Assembly (NCBI RefSeq): GCF_003946265.1
Contig: NZ_RHNO01000004.1
Coordinates: forward strand, 107,017 to 171,016
Length of the DNA: 64,000 nucleotides
Direction of reading: 5' to 3'
From: Levilactobacillus yonginensis
Lineage (GTDB): Bacteria; Bacillota; Bacilli; Lactobacillales; Lactobacillaceae
Shown: positions 31,033-41,309 of the stretch, piece after piece
Position numbering within the stretch: the stretch's first letter is position 1
Layout: each line of letters begins with the position of its first letter
Position numbers and translations under genes: made by a program
The notes under the pieces: model-generated
Seen by the model: the letters and a program-made list of their open reading frames with translations, nothing else
Databases searched by the model: none
Told to the model about the DNA's origin: nothing

Positions 31033-34000
31033 TTATCTTCGCCGGCGCCAAAAACTCACGACACCCGTAGCTAAGAGTACCAGCACACCCAGTAGAGTGG
31101 CCAATTCGCCAGCTTTCAGTCCTGGCGTCTGATACGTCAACCGAATACGGTGGTTACCAGCTGGCAGCTGTGCACCAACAAAGCCGACATTGACCTTCTT
31201 AGTTGCTTGCTGCTTGCCATCGACCGTCAGATGCCACCCCTTAGAATAAGGAATGGACGTAGTCAGGACACTTGGCCGGGCTGACTGAGAGGTCCCCGTG
31301 ACACTATTTTGCTTAACGGAGAGTCCTTGTAAGCCCTGTTTCTTTAAGTTCTGCATCCGTTGGTCATACTGCTTACCAAATGGCACAGCGACCAATTTAA
31401 CGGACTTAAACTTCAAGCTCTTCACACCCTTGAAGGCCAACTGAATATTCCGGCGGTCCTTGTGTGAATAACCCAAGTTCAGCACGACCCGTTGCTTGTT
31501 CTGATAGTCGGATAAATTACTCCGACCGAGTTGGCTGAACGTGTTGATATTTTCTGGCGTTGTCGCCGTCGCCGTATAGGCACCGTCACTCTGTTGCCAG
31601 ATGGCACTCCGCAGCTTATTGATCCGCGAAATACCGGTATAAGCGTTGTTTTTAAAGATACTATTGTTCCGATCACCATTGTATTTGTCAGCGACACTAA
31701 AGTTTTCCGCCTTAATGCCATCGATTTCCAAGTACAACTCGGTATTCCGCGTCTGCTTGGGATCATTGACCTTCAAATTATAGGTAATGGGATCATTCTG
31801 ATTATCAGAAGTCATTTCCTTCAACCCATGTGCATTAACCTGTTGGTTCCGCTTAAACGTCCGGGCGTTTTGCTCGGTCAGCTTCGTCACCCGTTGCACA
31901 TCATTATCAATGTTCACAGAACGATCACGGTTATTTTTCCGCAGTGATGGCTGGAATGGTTTCATCTCCAGCTCGGCTTCGGTCTTATTCCCGTACTTCC
32001 GGTAGTCGACCACCTTGCTCAGGCTATCCAAGACCGACCGATCATCAGCCAATGCTTGGTAACTGACTTGTCGAGTTTGACTGTGATACGTCTTGGTCTG
32101 AACACGCTTTGCGCCGCCTTCAACCAAAGCCCCCGTCGTCAAGGCCTGCTCACGGTCTGGACCACTGAGTTGGTTAAATTGACGCTGACTGAGTTGCTGC
32201 GTTTGCAGATAAGCTAATGGCAAAGCGTTCTTTGATTTGAGCACAGTTGTCGGATAGTTATTCCCCAAATCATGTACAGATTGATCCCGGTAGGTCACGT
32301 CCTGCCCGTTCTTGTGTTTGGCTGGCGTGTACCCGTATGGAAAAGCCTGCATCCCCAATTGATTCGTCCGCGCAAAGACATATTTAACGCCCAAGAGGTT
32401 GTTCATCGTCGTCCGACTATCAGCCTGATTAATGGGTTTGTTCATCTTGAACTGTGCGTTGTCCAAGGACTGACTAAAGTCCCCCATGGAACCATTCTCG
32501 ATTGAGAAATAGGTCATAATATCGTGCGCGCCTAGGTTAATCCCCATGTTGGTCTTAGCTTCATTGGCATAGTAATAGAACTTACTCGTAGCAGAACGGT
32601 GAAAGCCTTTCTGCTTATTCGTGTATTTTTCAGCACCATCGTAATAGTTCTTTTGGTACTTCGTCGCAATGCCTTGTGGCACCAGCTGAGCACTGGCACC
32701 ACCAGAGTTAGGACTGAAGTAACCGTATCCGTTCGTAATGATATTTAAACTCAAGAGACCCAACAAGGTCCAGATTGTTCGTGACTGAGACCACTGGAAG
32801 AAGTGACTACTCAAAATGGCGCCCAGTGTGAGCAACAATAACCCATACATCACGAAATCATGTGGATGGTTACTATAGATAAACCCGTTAGCCGCCCAAA
32901 CAACGGCCAACAATCCCAGTGTACTGACGATCAGCACTGTAAAATCGTTACGGGTCAAGTTCCCCAACTCATCCATAAAGGTCATGACCGCAAGACTAAA
33001 TGCCAAACATCCCAGCAATAACCAACGCTGAGAAGGTGTCGTCATCCCATTCATCACGGCCGCAATAGCGGGCACCAGTGAGCCAACCACTAGCAATAAG
33101 AGACTAATGTTGAGCCACAGGTAACGTTTGAAGTGACGGAGCACGAAAACCAGACTTAAGAAGGTCAAGCCGGCCAACCCCAGGTTCACCCAAAAACGCA
33201 TAGGATTCCCCGTCGTCACCAGCATGTTGGGTAAGCGCAAGTAATAGTTAAATGGATATAGAAAATAGCCGTTGGCAAAAGATGACGTTGCCCGCGTTGA
33301 GCTGGTCACCCCTAGGAGCGATGGCAACAACAGTGTCCCAGATAACAGGAACCCCGTTGCCCCAGCACCAACGAAACGACCAATTAATGGCCAAACTTTA
33401 AAGTGCGTCGTTTCACGTAGCTTAAAGTAACGCAGCACTGCGTACACAAAACTACCGATGGCTAATATGTAGGCAAAGTAAAAGTTACTGATCAATGCGA
33501 GTCCCGTGAAAAAGGCAAGCGGCAACCACGATTTCTGACGATAGATGTGATCGATACCGTAAGCTAAAAGTGGAAACAGGATCATTGGTAACAGGAAAAA
33601 TGGGTGCCGAATACTAACGTACAAAGAATACCCCGTAAATGTGTACGTTAACGTTCCTAGCAACCGGCTGCTGGGCTTGAACGACCGTTGGCGAGCAAAC
33701 AGCATGAATGCCAACCCACTCACGTACAAGCGCAACAAAATCAACAAGTTGTAGCCTAATTCAATACTGTGTTTGGGAAATAAACCGATTAAATAACTAA
33801 ACGGGTCACCTAATACGTAGTATGAAAAAGTGGTCAACTTATCGGCCCCTAACCCCAAATCCCAAGACCAGCCGGTCAGGCTGCCTTGATGGAGCCACGT
33901 ATAAAATTTTTCTAAAATTGGGTAGTGTTGGGCAAGCCCATCACCCTCCCAAATAAAGGACTTCCCTGTCAGCAGAAAAATGCCGTACAGGAAAATCGCC

Positions 34001-34053
34001 AACACCACAAAAATAACGGTGTAGTCTAAATAACTCCGCTTTGACGCCTTCAC
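31033..34053 (-). CDS. YfhO-family large membrane protein (probable glycosyl transfer to wall polymers)
   Basis: 1006 aa with the GTG start at 34053 (MKASKRSYLDY), 8 bp after AGGGGAG. About a dozen membrane helices in the first 480 residues (including WEGDGLAQHYPILEKFY after helix 1, a GT-C-like extracellular Asp region), a soluble extracellular domain, a conserved C-terminal beta module (SIPYSKGWHLTVDGK...PAGNHRIRLTY) and a last membrane helix ending WRRRR. In B. subtilis YfhO is needed for sugar decoration of lipoteichoic acid; the same role here is inferred. Monocistronic. Confidence 0.85.
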   Translation of the reverse strand: MKASKRSYLDYTVIFVVLAIFLYGIFLLTGKSFIWEGDGLAQHYPILEKFYTWLHQGSLTGWSWDLGLGADKLTTFSYYVLGDPFSYLIGLFPKHSIELGYNLLILLRLYVSGLAFMLFARQRSFKPSSRLLGTLTYTFTGYSLYVSIRHPFFLLPMILFPLLAYGIDHIYRQKSWLPLAFFTGLALISNFYFAYILAIGSFVYAVLRYFKLRETTHFKVWPLIGRFVGAGATGFLLSGTLLLPSLLGVTSSTRATSSFANGYFLYPFNYYLRLPNMLVTTGNPMRFWVNLGLAGLTFLSLVFVLRHFKRYLWLNISLLLLVVGSLVPAIAAVMNGMTTPSQRWLLLGCLAFSLAVMTFMDELGNLTRNDFTVLIVSTLGLLAVVWAANGFIYSNHPHDFVMYGLLLLTLGAILSSHFFQWSQSRTIWTLLGLLSLNIITNGYGYFSPNSGGASAQLVPQGIATKYQKNYYDGAEKYTNKQKGFHRSATSKFYYYANEAKTNMGINLGAHDIMTYFSIENGSMGDFSQSLDNAQFKMNKPINQADSRTTMNNLLGVKYVFARTNQLGMQAFPYGYTPAKHKNGQDVTYRDQSVHDLGNNYPTTVLKSKNALPLAYLQTQQLSQRQFNQLSGPDREQALTTGALVEGGAKRVQTKTYHSQTRQVSYQALADDRSVLDSLSKVVDYRKYGNKTEAELEMKPFQPSLRKNNRDRSVNIDNDVQRVTKLTEQNARTFKRNQQVNAHGLKEMTSDNQNDPITYNLKVNDPKQTRNTELYLEIDGIKAENFSVADKYNGDRNNSIFKNNAYTGISRINKLRSAIWQQSDGAYTATATTPENINTFSQLGRSNLSDYQNKQRVVLNLGYSHKDRRNIQLAFKGVKSLKFKSVKLVAVPFGKQYDQRMQNLKKQGLQGLSVKQNSVTGTSQSARPSVLTTSIPYSKGWHLTVDGKQQATKKVNVGFVGAQLPAGNHRIRLTYQTPGLKAGELATLLGVLVLLATGVVSFWRRRR

Positions 34054-34293
34054 GTTAAAATCTCCCCTTACTTCAAATCTAGAGCCCAATCGTTGGCCCC
34101 TACCCCGAAGCCCAACTCATTTAACTATAGTCTGTCTAGCCATACGTCTCAAGGGTTCTGACCAATTAGCACCAAAACTTTAATCCTTGTCACGCCCCTG
34201 TTACTTAAAAATAACATTAGAAATTTATTCTAACATAATTAACCCGTAACAGCTGAAACTTTTTCAACCGGTTGTCCTATAAATTTTGCCCTC

Positions 34294-34330
34294 AAAAAAA
34301 GGGGTCGAGACAACTACGTCCCGAACCCTT
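34294..34330 (-). terminator. Terminator after pgi
   Basis: GGGTTCGGGAC/GTCTCGACCCC hairpin followed by seven Ts on the minus strand, 20 bp after the stop codon. Confidence 0.9.
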
Positions 34331-34349
34331 CCAAATACAATCTTTCAAA

Positions 34350-35696
34350 TTAAAGTCGTGCGTTTAATTCCTTGCCTAAGTTTTCAAAACCTGGCTTGCC
34401 CAGCAAAGCAAACATGTTCGTCTTGTAAGCTTCCACCCCTGGTTGGTTGAATGGGTTGATCCCGTTCAAGTAACCAGAGATACCAACAGCTACTTCGAAG
34501 AAGTAAATCAGGTAGCCCAACGTGTATGGCGTTTGGTCTGGAATGTGAACACCCATGTTTGGTACGCCACCGTCAGTATGTGCCAGAACGACCCCTTCGT
34601 AGGCCTTCTTGTTTACAAAGCTCATTGGCTTTCCTTGCAAGTACTTCAAGCCATCCAAATCATCGTCAGCACTAGGAACATCGACGTCGTTTTGTGGTTG
34701 ATCAACGGTAATTACCGTTTCCATCAGGTTCCGCCGACCTTCTTGGATGTATTGACCCAAGGAGTGCAAGTCGGTACTGAAGTTTGCGGATGATGGGTAG
34801 ATACCCTTTTGGTCTTTCCCTTCGGATTCACCCATTAATTGCTTCCACCATTCTGCGAAGTACTGTAGACGTGGTTCGTAGTTTTCAAGCAATTCTGTGG
34901 TGTAACCCTTCCGGTACAAAATATTCCGTAAGGCTGCGTATTGGTAAGCTTCATTCTTAGTCAAATCAGGGTTGGTGTATGCATCTTGTGCATCAGCGGC
35001 CCCCTTCATCAAGTCATCAATGTTGGCACCAGATGCAGCGATTGGCAACAAGCCAACAGCGGTCAAAACGGAGTAACGACCACCAACGCCATCAGGAATA
35101 ACAAAGGTTTCGTAACCGGCAGCATCGGCTTCAGTCTTCAAAGCCCCGCGTTGTTTGTCAGTTGTGGCGTAGATCCGGGACTTGGCCCCATCTTCACCAT
35201 ATTTTTTAATTAATTTATCCTTGAAAATTCGGAACGCAATTGAAGGTTCCGTCGTTGTCCCAGACTTTGAGATCACGTTAACGGAGAAATCACGATCGCC
35301 AATCAAGTTGATCAGGTCGTGCACGTAGTCAGGGCTGATAGAATTACCAGCGAAGAACACTTGTGGTCCTTGACGCTTCTCAGCAGGTAAGTAGTTAAAG
35401 AACGTGTCGTGTAAGAAGTCGACAGCCATCTTGGCCCCTAAGTAGGACCCCCCAATACCAATAACCACTAAGACTTCGGAATCAGATTGAATTTTCTTTG
35501 CAGCCGCTTTAATGCGGGCAAATTCTTCTTTATCGTATTCTTTTGGCAATGCCAACCAATCACGGAAATCACTCCCCGCACCGGTTCCCTGACGTAACTC
35601 AGCGTCAGCAGCGTTGACCAGCGCCTGCATTTCCCCCAGTTCATTGTCATGAATAAACGGATCAAGTTTGGAACGATCAAAGGCGATATGTGCCAT
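34350..35696 (-). CDS. pgi: Glucose-6-phosphate isomerase
   Basis: 448 aa, the short bacterial form. Interconverts glucose-6-P and fructose-6-P. Seen: [19 protein letters not shown], the SIS-type [35 protein letters not shown] and the catalytic Glu region [36 protein letters not shown] segment precedes the ATG. Single gene. The 238-bp upstream gap carries its promoter and a weak hairpin. Confidence 0.98.
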   Translation of the reverse strand: MAHIAFDRSKLDPFIHDNELGEMQALVNAADAELRQGTGAGSDFRDWLALPKEYDKEEFARIKAAAKKIQSDSEVLVVIGIGGSYLGAKMAVDFLHDTFFNYLPAEKRQGPQVFFAGNSISPDYVHDLINLIGDRDFSVNVISKSGTTTEPSIAFRIFKDKLIKKYGEDGAKSRIYATTDKQRGALKTEADAAGYETFVIPDGVGGRYSVLTAVGLLPIAASGANIDDLMKGAADAQDAYTNPDLTKNEAYQYAALRNILYRKGYTTELLENYEPRLQYFAEWWKQLMGESEGKDQKGIYPSSANFSTDLHSLGQYIQEGRRNLMETVITVDQPQNDVDVPSADDDLDGLKYLQGKPMSFVNKKAYEGVVLAHTDGGVPNMGVHIPDQTPYTLGYLIYFFEVAVGISGYLNGINPFNQPGVEAYKTNMFALLGKPGFENLGKELNARL

Positions 35697-35885
35697 ATTC
35701 AGATAACCTCACTTTTATTGATTTGACTGCCTTATTATACCGCAAACTTGGCCAATCGTAAATGGTCTAGTCCAAAATAGACCGAAAGTTTTTTAGGCGC
35801 TTTCAAATCACTTATAGCACGGTTGCGCTGCCGTCACCAGCTGGCAATGACCCGTCCAATTAACCTTTACTAAAATTTTACGCAT

Positions 35886-35914
35886 AAAAAAAGGTCCAGA
35901 CAATCGTCCAGACC
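35886..35914 (-). terminator. Terminator after the GlcU-like gene
   Basis: GGTC..GAC/GTC..GACC interrupted hairpin (a tandem GTCTGGAC) followed by seven Ts on the minus strand, 20 bp after the stop. Confidence 0.75.
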
Positions 35915-35934
35915 CACCTTTATTAAGAATCAAA

Positions 35935-36801
35935 TTAGTGCTTCATCAAGCCCAAGGTTACCCCACCAACAACAACTAACAGTGAGCCAATGGTGATGTA
36001 AACCATTTCGCGACTAGTCTTCTTTTCACCCAGTAACCAGATACTCCCAAATGTCGAGATAACAATCCCACATTGTGCTAAGGAGTAGCTAATTGCCAAA
36101 CCGACTGTTGGAATGGACATGAACATGAAGAAGTTCCCAATGCCCCAAACCAGCCCAGTCATGATGTTCTTAGCAGTGGCCTTATGCCAAACCTTCTGCC
36201 GAGAAAACATCACGAAAATCAAGGCTCCCAGAATCATCCCCAGGGATTGTGGGAATAAGACGGTCTTAGAATCCAGACCTGAAGCCGTCACGATAACCGT
36301 GTAAAGTACGTAACCAATGGTTGAAATCGCAATGGCAATACTCCCCTTACCGGCTTCAACTGGTTGACTGGCACCGGCCGTCGCTCGCTTGTCACGCAAC
36401 GACGTCATCGCTGCCCCAACAATCAAGACAATCACGGCGATGGTCCCCATGGTGACCATCTTAGTGGTCGTCCATTCATGGAACAATAGCACCCCGGCCA
36501 ACGCGGTCCCAACTAACTGGAGACCAGTTGAAATTGGCACGGTTCGTGAAATTCCGATAAACTTCATCGATTGAAATTGTTCAAACTGACCAACTGACCA
36601 GCAGAGTCCTGATGCAACCCCAACCAGCATGGACATTCCTGTAATTGGTTTATGAAAATAAACCAATGCAAACAGTCCGAATAATACGGCTCCAGCGGTC
36701 ATTCCCAATGTTTGTTGGTAGGAAGTCCCACCCAAACGTCCACTAATTAAACCAATGCTCCCCCAACAAATTGTGGGGATTAAAGCTAATAATATACCCA
36801 T
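35935..36801 (-). CDS. Sugar uptake permease of the GlcU/RbsU family
   Basis: 288 aa with ten predicted membrane helices, DMT superfamily (MGILLALIPTICWGSIGLISGRLGG at the start; GLCWSVGQFEQFQSMKFIGISRTVPISTGLQL in the middle is the family hallmark). Facilitates non-PTS uptake of glucose or ribose; substrate not certain. A cre-like site sits in the promoter spacer, so CcpA repression is likely. Its neighbour pgi would feed imported and phosphorylated glucose into central metabolism. Confidence 0.85.
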   Translation of the reverse strand: MGILLALIPTICWGSIGLISGRLGGTSYQQTLGMTAGAVLFGLFALVYFHKPITGMSMLVGVASGLCWSVGQFEQFQSMKFIGISRTVPISTGLQLVGTALAGVLLFHEWTTTKMVTMGTIAVIVLIVGAAMTSLRDKRATAGASQPVEAGKGSIAIAISTIGYVLYTVIVTASGLDSKTVLFPQSLGMILGALIFVMFSRQKVWHKATAKNIMTGLVWGIGNFFMFMSIPTVGLAISYSLAQCGIVISTFGSIWLLGEKKTSREMVYITIGSLLVVVGGVTLGLMKH

Positions 36802-36839
36802 CTTGCAAGCCTCAACTCTCTCGTTTCATTCTGTAGACT

Positions 36840-36868
36840 ATTCTCTGTAAGCGCTTTTTGATTTGCAA
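36840..36868 (-). promoter_or_regulatory. cre-like site inside the glcU promoter
   Basis: Minus strand TTGCAA (36868-36863), 17 bp, GAGAAT (36845-36840). The spacer contains TGTAAGCGCTTTTT (plus strand, 36846-36859), matching the catabolite-responsive element TGWAANCGNTNWCA at 12 of 14 positions. Confidence 0.65.
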
Positions 36869-36914
36869 TAGTCAGTGTAATGGTTTCCGATTTAAAAGTA
36901 AACAAATTTTATTC

Positions 36915-36958
36915 AAAAAAAGGCCGAACGGTAAGTGGTCTATCTTACCATTCGGTCT
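36915..36958 (-). terminator. Terminator after the RlmI-like gene
   Basis: AGACCGAATGGTAA/TTACCGTTCGGCCT hairpin then seven Ts on the minus strand, about 30 bp past the stop codon. Confidence 0.9.
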
Positions 36959-36986
36959 TCATATTGATAATTTTCATGAATTTTCA

Positions 36987-38135
36987 TTAATCAACTAATA
37001 ACAATAAACCCTTAATTGATTCACTATGACGGTCCGAAACGTTAGTCAAAAAGTCAGCTGGTGAAGTGAATTCTTTGGAAACACTTACATGACCGGTATA
37101 ATTTTGAATTGCATCGTTAATCGTTAACTTCAATCGTTTCATAGAATACGTTGGTGCAGTCGTCGTCACTAGGACGCTCGTCCCGCTCTGCGCAAGCTGC
37201 AGTGCCTGTTCTACTAATGGCTGGAGATCTTGTTCCAAGGTGAACGCCCGCTTCTTACCCCGAATAAAGGCCGGTGGGTTGATCACGATGGTATCAAAGG
37301 TCAACTCATGCTTAATCGCATAGTCTAGATAATTTTCAACGTCCATCGTCCGCATTTCAACAGCTGCTTGGTCCAAGTTGTTAGCTGCTAACTGTGCCTG
37401 AACGGTCGTCGTTGCCCGGTTGGTTGGATCAACGGTCACGGCTTCAACGGCCCCACCCAGCATCGCAGCTGAGACAGCCCCTGTTTCAGCACTGAAAAGA
37501 TTCAGAATTCGCTTCTGTTGGCTCGTTTCCTTAAGCCAGTCACGAACGTCACGGAATTCCAAGGCCAATTGTTGTCGCGTTGACTTCAAGTCAACGGGGA
37601 AGGACATGTCATTCTCCATGATATTCATTGGTTGATCAACTGGCTTACCACTAATAATCTGGGTTTTATCTTGGCCAGGAGCAGCGGCTAAAACCACGTG
37701 GTCCTTACCCATTGCGCGCTCAAACCCGGCATAGATCAACCGTGATTGTTGCTTCAACGCATTGTTTTGCCAACGGAAGACGTACTGTCCGTTGAAAACA
37801 TCGATGACCAAGCCACCCAGGTTGTCACCCGTCCCGTTGAAGAAGCGGTACGCTGCAGTGTCCGCAAAGGCAGCCCGTTTGGCAGCGGCCGCTCTAAACT
37901 TACTAGCAAAGAAGCGTTCATCGATTGGTTCATTTTCTCGTAGGCTCAGGACGTACCCGATGCCTCGGTGTTGTTTAGCGAAGTAAGCCATCGCAACGAA
38001 ATGCTCGTGGTTTTCCAATTGGACCCACGCGCCATCTTCAAAGTCGCGACGATTTTCTAAGTCAGTGATAGATACGATAGGATAGCCGTCCTCAAACTTG
38101 CGGACGGACTTCCCGGTAATTTGTACTCGTTTCAA
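36987..38135 (-). CDS. SAM-dependent rRNA methyltransferase, RlmI-like
   Basis: 382 aa starting with TTG at 38135 (MKRVQITGKSVRKFEDGYP), 6 bp after AAGGAGG; an ATG at 38162 lacks a site. N-terminal PUA-like RNA-binding domain (residues 1-75), a linker of the RlmI EEHUP type (FFNGTGDNLGGLVIDVF) and a Rossmann methyltransferase with RILNLFSAETGAVSAAML and VINPPAFIRGK. E. coli RlmI makes m5C1962 of 23S rRNA; the exact target here is inferred. Motif I reads NLFSAETGAVS rather than the usual DLFAGTGG-like form. Confidence 0.85.
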   Translation of the reverse strand: MKRVQITGKSVRKFEDGYPIVSITDLENRRDFEDGAWVQLENHEHFVAMAYFAKQHRGIGYVLSLRENEPIDERFFASKFRAAAAKRAAFADTAAYRFFNGTGDNLGGLVIDVFNGQYVFRWQNNALKQQSRLIYAGFERAMGKDHVVLAAAPGQDKTQIISGKPVDQPMNIMENDMSFPVDLKSTRQQLALEFRDVRDWLKETSQQKRILNLFSAETGAVSAAMLGGAVEAVTVDPTNRATTTVQAQLAANNLDQAAVEMRTMDVENYLDYAIKHELTFDTIVINPPAFIRGKKRAFTLEQDLQPLVEQALQLAQSGTSVLVTTTAPTYSMKRLKLTINDAIQNYTGHVSVSKEFTSPADFLTNVSDRHSESIKGLLLLVD

Positions 38136-38232
38136 AAGTTTCCTCCTTAATGGTCTCCTCATTGTAACATGGCTGGTCGTGAAACACAGCCGTTAGTTTT
38201 CAGCGACAAGCAGCGGTAACCTCTGCATAGGG

Positions 38233-39705
38233 TTAACCTTCATCCGTTCGCGCACGTTCCGAGTTGGTCTGATGTTGGTCTGGAAAAATCACCGTAAACG
38301 TCGTCCCAACATTTTCCTTACTCGTCACACTAATTTTCCCGTGATGCAGTTGAACCAGTTGGTGGACGATTGACAACCCCAACCCAGACTCACCATACTT
38401 GGTATTTTTCCGTGATGGATCTGCCTTGTAGTAACGTTCCCAGATGTTTTGCAGTTGTTCCTCAGACATCCCCATGCCATCATCGGCTACCTTCACAATG
38501 GTCTCTTCATATCCCCGCTGAGCGGAAATCGTGACGTGCCCGTGCTGGGTAAACTGAATGGCATTTTGAGTAATGTTAAACATGATTTGGACGAACCGGT
38601 CATAATCGGCGTAAACTTCAATTTCCTTGGGCGCCTGTAACTCCAGGTAATCCCCACTGTCCTCCGCCTTTTGCTTCAACTGTTCGACGATGTTATGCAG
38701 GGCATCCACCGCATTGAATTCATGCAAGTTTAACGCAATCTGGTTGGAACGAATCTTCTCGTAATCCAAGTTTTCATTAACGAGTCGAATTAACCGACTG
38801 GTTTCACTCCGCATCAACGCAATGCTTTCTTCCTTGCTGTCTTCCGGAATCGCATCGTATGCCATTCCCTCGAGTAACCCATTGATGGTGGTCAACGGGG
38901 TCCGCATTTCATGAGAGGCGTTGGCCATGAACTCTCGCCGGCGCTCCTCTTGTCGTTGAATCTCCTCTTGCGAGTCTTTCAGCGAATGAGCCATCCCGTT
39001 AAAGTCATTGATCAAGTCATCAATTTCATCTCGATTGCGACTAGCCATTTGCACATCATAGTTCCCCTTGGCAACCTGATTGGTTGCTTTCCGCAAGCGA
39101 TTGATTCGAGAGGTGTAGTACCGCGCCAAAATATAGCTGGCCACGATGGCTACCAAACAGGAAACTAGCAGGGAACGAATCAAGTTTCGATTAATCTGGT
39201 TCACGTTAGTATTGATATCAGAGACAAACGCCCCCATGACCACCACGGCCACCAATTTGTGATTGTAGAAATAGGGTTTCATGACCTCGGTCATGGCTGG
39301 ACTGACCCGCCCATTTTTATTGCGCACCTGGCGATCGACTACTTTGTGAATAATCTGATTATTTTTGAGTTTCTTCCAATCAGACTTATTGATGGGTTGT
39401 TGGTAAACGTTAGCCGGAAAAACAATCTTATTCGTGGCACTATAGATTGTCGTGCTAATGGCTTGATTTTGTAAGAGCTGCTCACTGTTCTCTAACGCCG
39501 TCGTGTCAAAGTTAACCGTTCGTGGATCTTGCGAACTGATTCGCAACGACTGTTCAATCAAGCTGTTTGAATACTTTTCCAGTGAATTCCACGTATTGCT
39601 GTACACCATATGCCGCGTCATCTGGGAATATGAGACCCCCATCAGAACCAGAATAATGGTGATAGCTGCAAAGAATCCTAACATTTGTTGGTACATTAAC
39701 TTCAT
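38233..39705 (-). CDS. Sensor histidine kinase
   Basis: 490 aa. Membrane helices at about 8-28 and 170-195 enclose an extracellular sensor of 140 aa; then HAMP, a short coiled coil, HisKA with the phospho-acceptor in ANASHEMRTPLTT, and HATPase_c with N box (ITQNAIQFT), G1 (DDGMGM) and G2 (GESGLGLSI). Overlaps the response-regulator gene by 4 bp. The signal is not evident. It resembles the YclK/PhoR-like class of OmpR partners. Confidence 0.92.
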   Translation of the reverse strand: MKLMYQQMLGFFAAITIILVLMGVSYSQMTRHMVYSNTWNSLEKYSNSLIEQSLRISSQDPRTVNFDTTALENSEQLLQNQAISTTIYSATNKIVFPANVYQQPINKSDWKKLKNNQIIHKVVDRQVRNKNGRVSPAMTEVMKPYFYNHKLVAVVVMGAFVSDINTNVNQINRNLIRSLLVSCLVAIVASYILARYYTSRINRLRKATNQVAKGNYDVQMASRNRDEIDDLINDFNGMAHSLKDSQEEIQRQEERRREFMANASHEMRTPLTTINGLLEGMAYDAIPEDSKEESIALMRSETSRLIRLVNENLDYEKIRSNQIALNLHEFNAVDALHNIVEQLKQKAEDSGDYLELQAPKEIEVYADYDRFVQIMFNITQNAIQFTQHGHVTISAQRGYEETIVKVADDGMGMSEEQLQNIWERYYKADPSRKNTKYGESGLGLSIVHQLVQLHHGKISVTSKENVGTTFTVIFPDQHQTNSERARTDEG

Positions 39706-40436
39706 TGCTGATCTGCTCCACTATCATCAAATTTGTAACCGACACCCCAAACGGTTTGAATAATTTGGGGGCCAACCTTTTCAATCTTTTGTCGTAACTT
39801 CTTAATGTGGGCATCCACTGTCCGCTCGTCACCATAGTACTCGTAGTCCCAAACTAGCTGGAGCAACTGCTCTCTAGAAAAGACCTGGCGTGGTTTCTGG
39901 GCTAAAGTCTTGAGCAAATCGAACTCCTTGGGCGTCAATTCCTGAATCTGACGGCCGTTCAGGTAGGCCTCACGAGTCTTCGTATTGAGCTTAAAATTCT
40001 CGGTGACGACGTCAAAGGCCTCCGTATCGTTCAACGGTGCACTTTCCGTAGTCTTCGCTGTAGCGGCCAGCCCAGCCCGGCGATGGAGGGCCTTGATCCT
40101 TGCAATCAGCGTAATCGGACTAAATGGCTTCGTGACATAATCATCAGCCCCCATCTCCAACCCCAACACTTGGTCGCTCTCGGAATCCCGAGCAGTGAGC
40201 ATGATGATTGGCACTGTTGGCGATAATTTACGGATCTCGGCGCTGACCTGCATGCCATCCATACCGGGCAAGTTCAGATCCAAAGTGACCATATCCCAGT
40301 CATTGGGAGCGGCCGCAAACATTTCAACTGCTTCATTGCCATCGTAGGCAAATTGGGCATCCCACTGCTCCTTCTTAAAAAACATCGACATCATTTGTGA
40401 TACTGAGTGGTTGTCTTCAATCATTAATAACTTCAT
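39702..40436 (-). CDS. OmpR-family response regulator
   Basis: 244 aa with the ATG at 40436 (MKLLMIEDNHSVSQ), 5 bp after GGAGG; the frame extends 28 codons upstream without a site. Receiver domain with acidic pair ED, phospho-acceptor Asp in VTLDLNLPGMDG, Thr in LTARDSES and Lys in YVTKPFSP; winged-helix DNA-binding domain with LTPKEFDLLKTLAQKPRQVFSREQLL and VDAHIKKLRQKI. Forms an operon with the histidine kinase by ATGA overlap. Confidence 0.95.
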   Translation of the reverse strand: MKLLMIEDNHSVSQMMSMFFKKEQWDAQFAYDGNEAVEMFAAAPNDWDMVTLDLNLPGMDGMQVSAEIRKLSPTVPIIMLTARDSESDQVLGLEMGADDYVTKPFSPITLIARIKALHRRAGLAATAKTTESAPLNDTEAFDVVTENFKLNTKTREAYLNGRQIQELTPKEFDLLKTLAQKPRQVFSREQLLQLVWDYEYYGDERTVDAHIKKLRQKIEKVGPQIIQTVWGVGYKFDDSGADQQ

Positions 40437-40711
40437 TGCATCCTCCAAAGATTCTCGTGTCATGTCATCGGAGCCGGCAAAAGTTCGTGAACATGGGTAC
40501 TTTGAAACTAACAGGCGCATCAGAAATAGTCATGATGGAACCTTGAAGTTTCTGTAACTTTTGACCGGTTACTTGGTTTAATGGCTATGAGGCTTTCTCA
40601 ACTACCTATTATACTATACTGCTCAAAGCATTAATGCCTTAATTTAAGCCCGATTAGGCGAAATTCTTTGCAGGGCGACACAGGTATGGTAAACTTAATT
40701 AGTATCGTCAT

Positions 40712-41079
40712 GGGGCCGTTCTGGATTCGACTGGTATAGGTTGAACCTTGACTGCGCGTCGTAGCGGCATCTACGTTAAAAGGTCCAGTTTATTATAACT
40801 GCAAAAAATAATAACAATTCTTACGCTTTAGCTGCTTAATAGGCGCTTAACGTAGATCCTCCTAGGCTTGCCCGCGGTCTAGATCTGGGTCCTAAATTTA
40901 ACGGGCTTACGCTAACGGCTCCCACCTGAAGTTCGTTAGAAGAGATGAATCAGGTTAGCTGAGTATGTGGGCCCTGACAGGCGGCAAGTTATTCAGTGAA
41001 ACTATAAGTAGTCTGCCTATGCGTGTAGACGTTAAGGTGGCAATATGCTAGGACGCGGGTTCGATCCCCGCCGGCTCCA
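40712..41079 (+). ncRNA. ssrA: Transfer-messenger RNA (tmRNA)
   Basis: 368 nt. 5' GGGGCCGTTCTGGATTCGAC and 3' TTCGATCCCCGCCGGCTCCA form the tRNA-like half with encoded CCA. The tag reading frame at 40801-40839 (GCA ... TAA) encodes AKNNNNSYALAA, so the full tag is Ala plus this, ending in the ALAA degron read by ClpXP. Rescues stalled ribosomes with SmpB. A TTGCAG...TAAACT promoter-like pair lies upstream. It is the only plus-strand gene between 29.1 and 47.2 kb. Confidence 0.98.
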
Positions 41080-41111
41080 TAAATGCCAGTACGTTTAAAA
41101 CCTATGACGAG

Positions 41112-41145
41112 AAAAACCACGTTCCCTCGGGAGCGTGGTTTTTTT
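41112..41145 (+). terminator. Terminator after ssrA
   Basis: AAAAACCACGTTCC/GGAGCGTGGTTTTTTT hairpin with T tail. Confidence 0.92.
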
Positions 41146-41309
41146 ATGCTCTTTAACTGAACAAGCCCTGATTTAGCGCAGTTTGTCCAACCAAAGGCAC
41201 TTGCCAAATACCTAAATTAAAAATTTTTTCTTCCATTAAATATGTGATTTATTGAACGAATAAGCAGTGTCATGGATTGGGCCATGACTTAAACGTCAAA
41301 CCCGGCTTG

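Noticed and set aside
35838..35860. Further member of the structured repeat family upstream of pgi
   Set aside because: Only about 12 bases (CCAGCTGGCAATG) resemble the copy near 1.68 kb and the stem is short; not distinguishable from chance.
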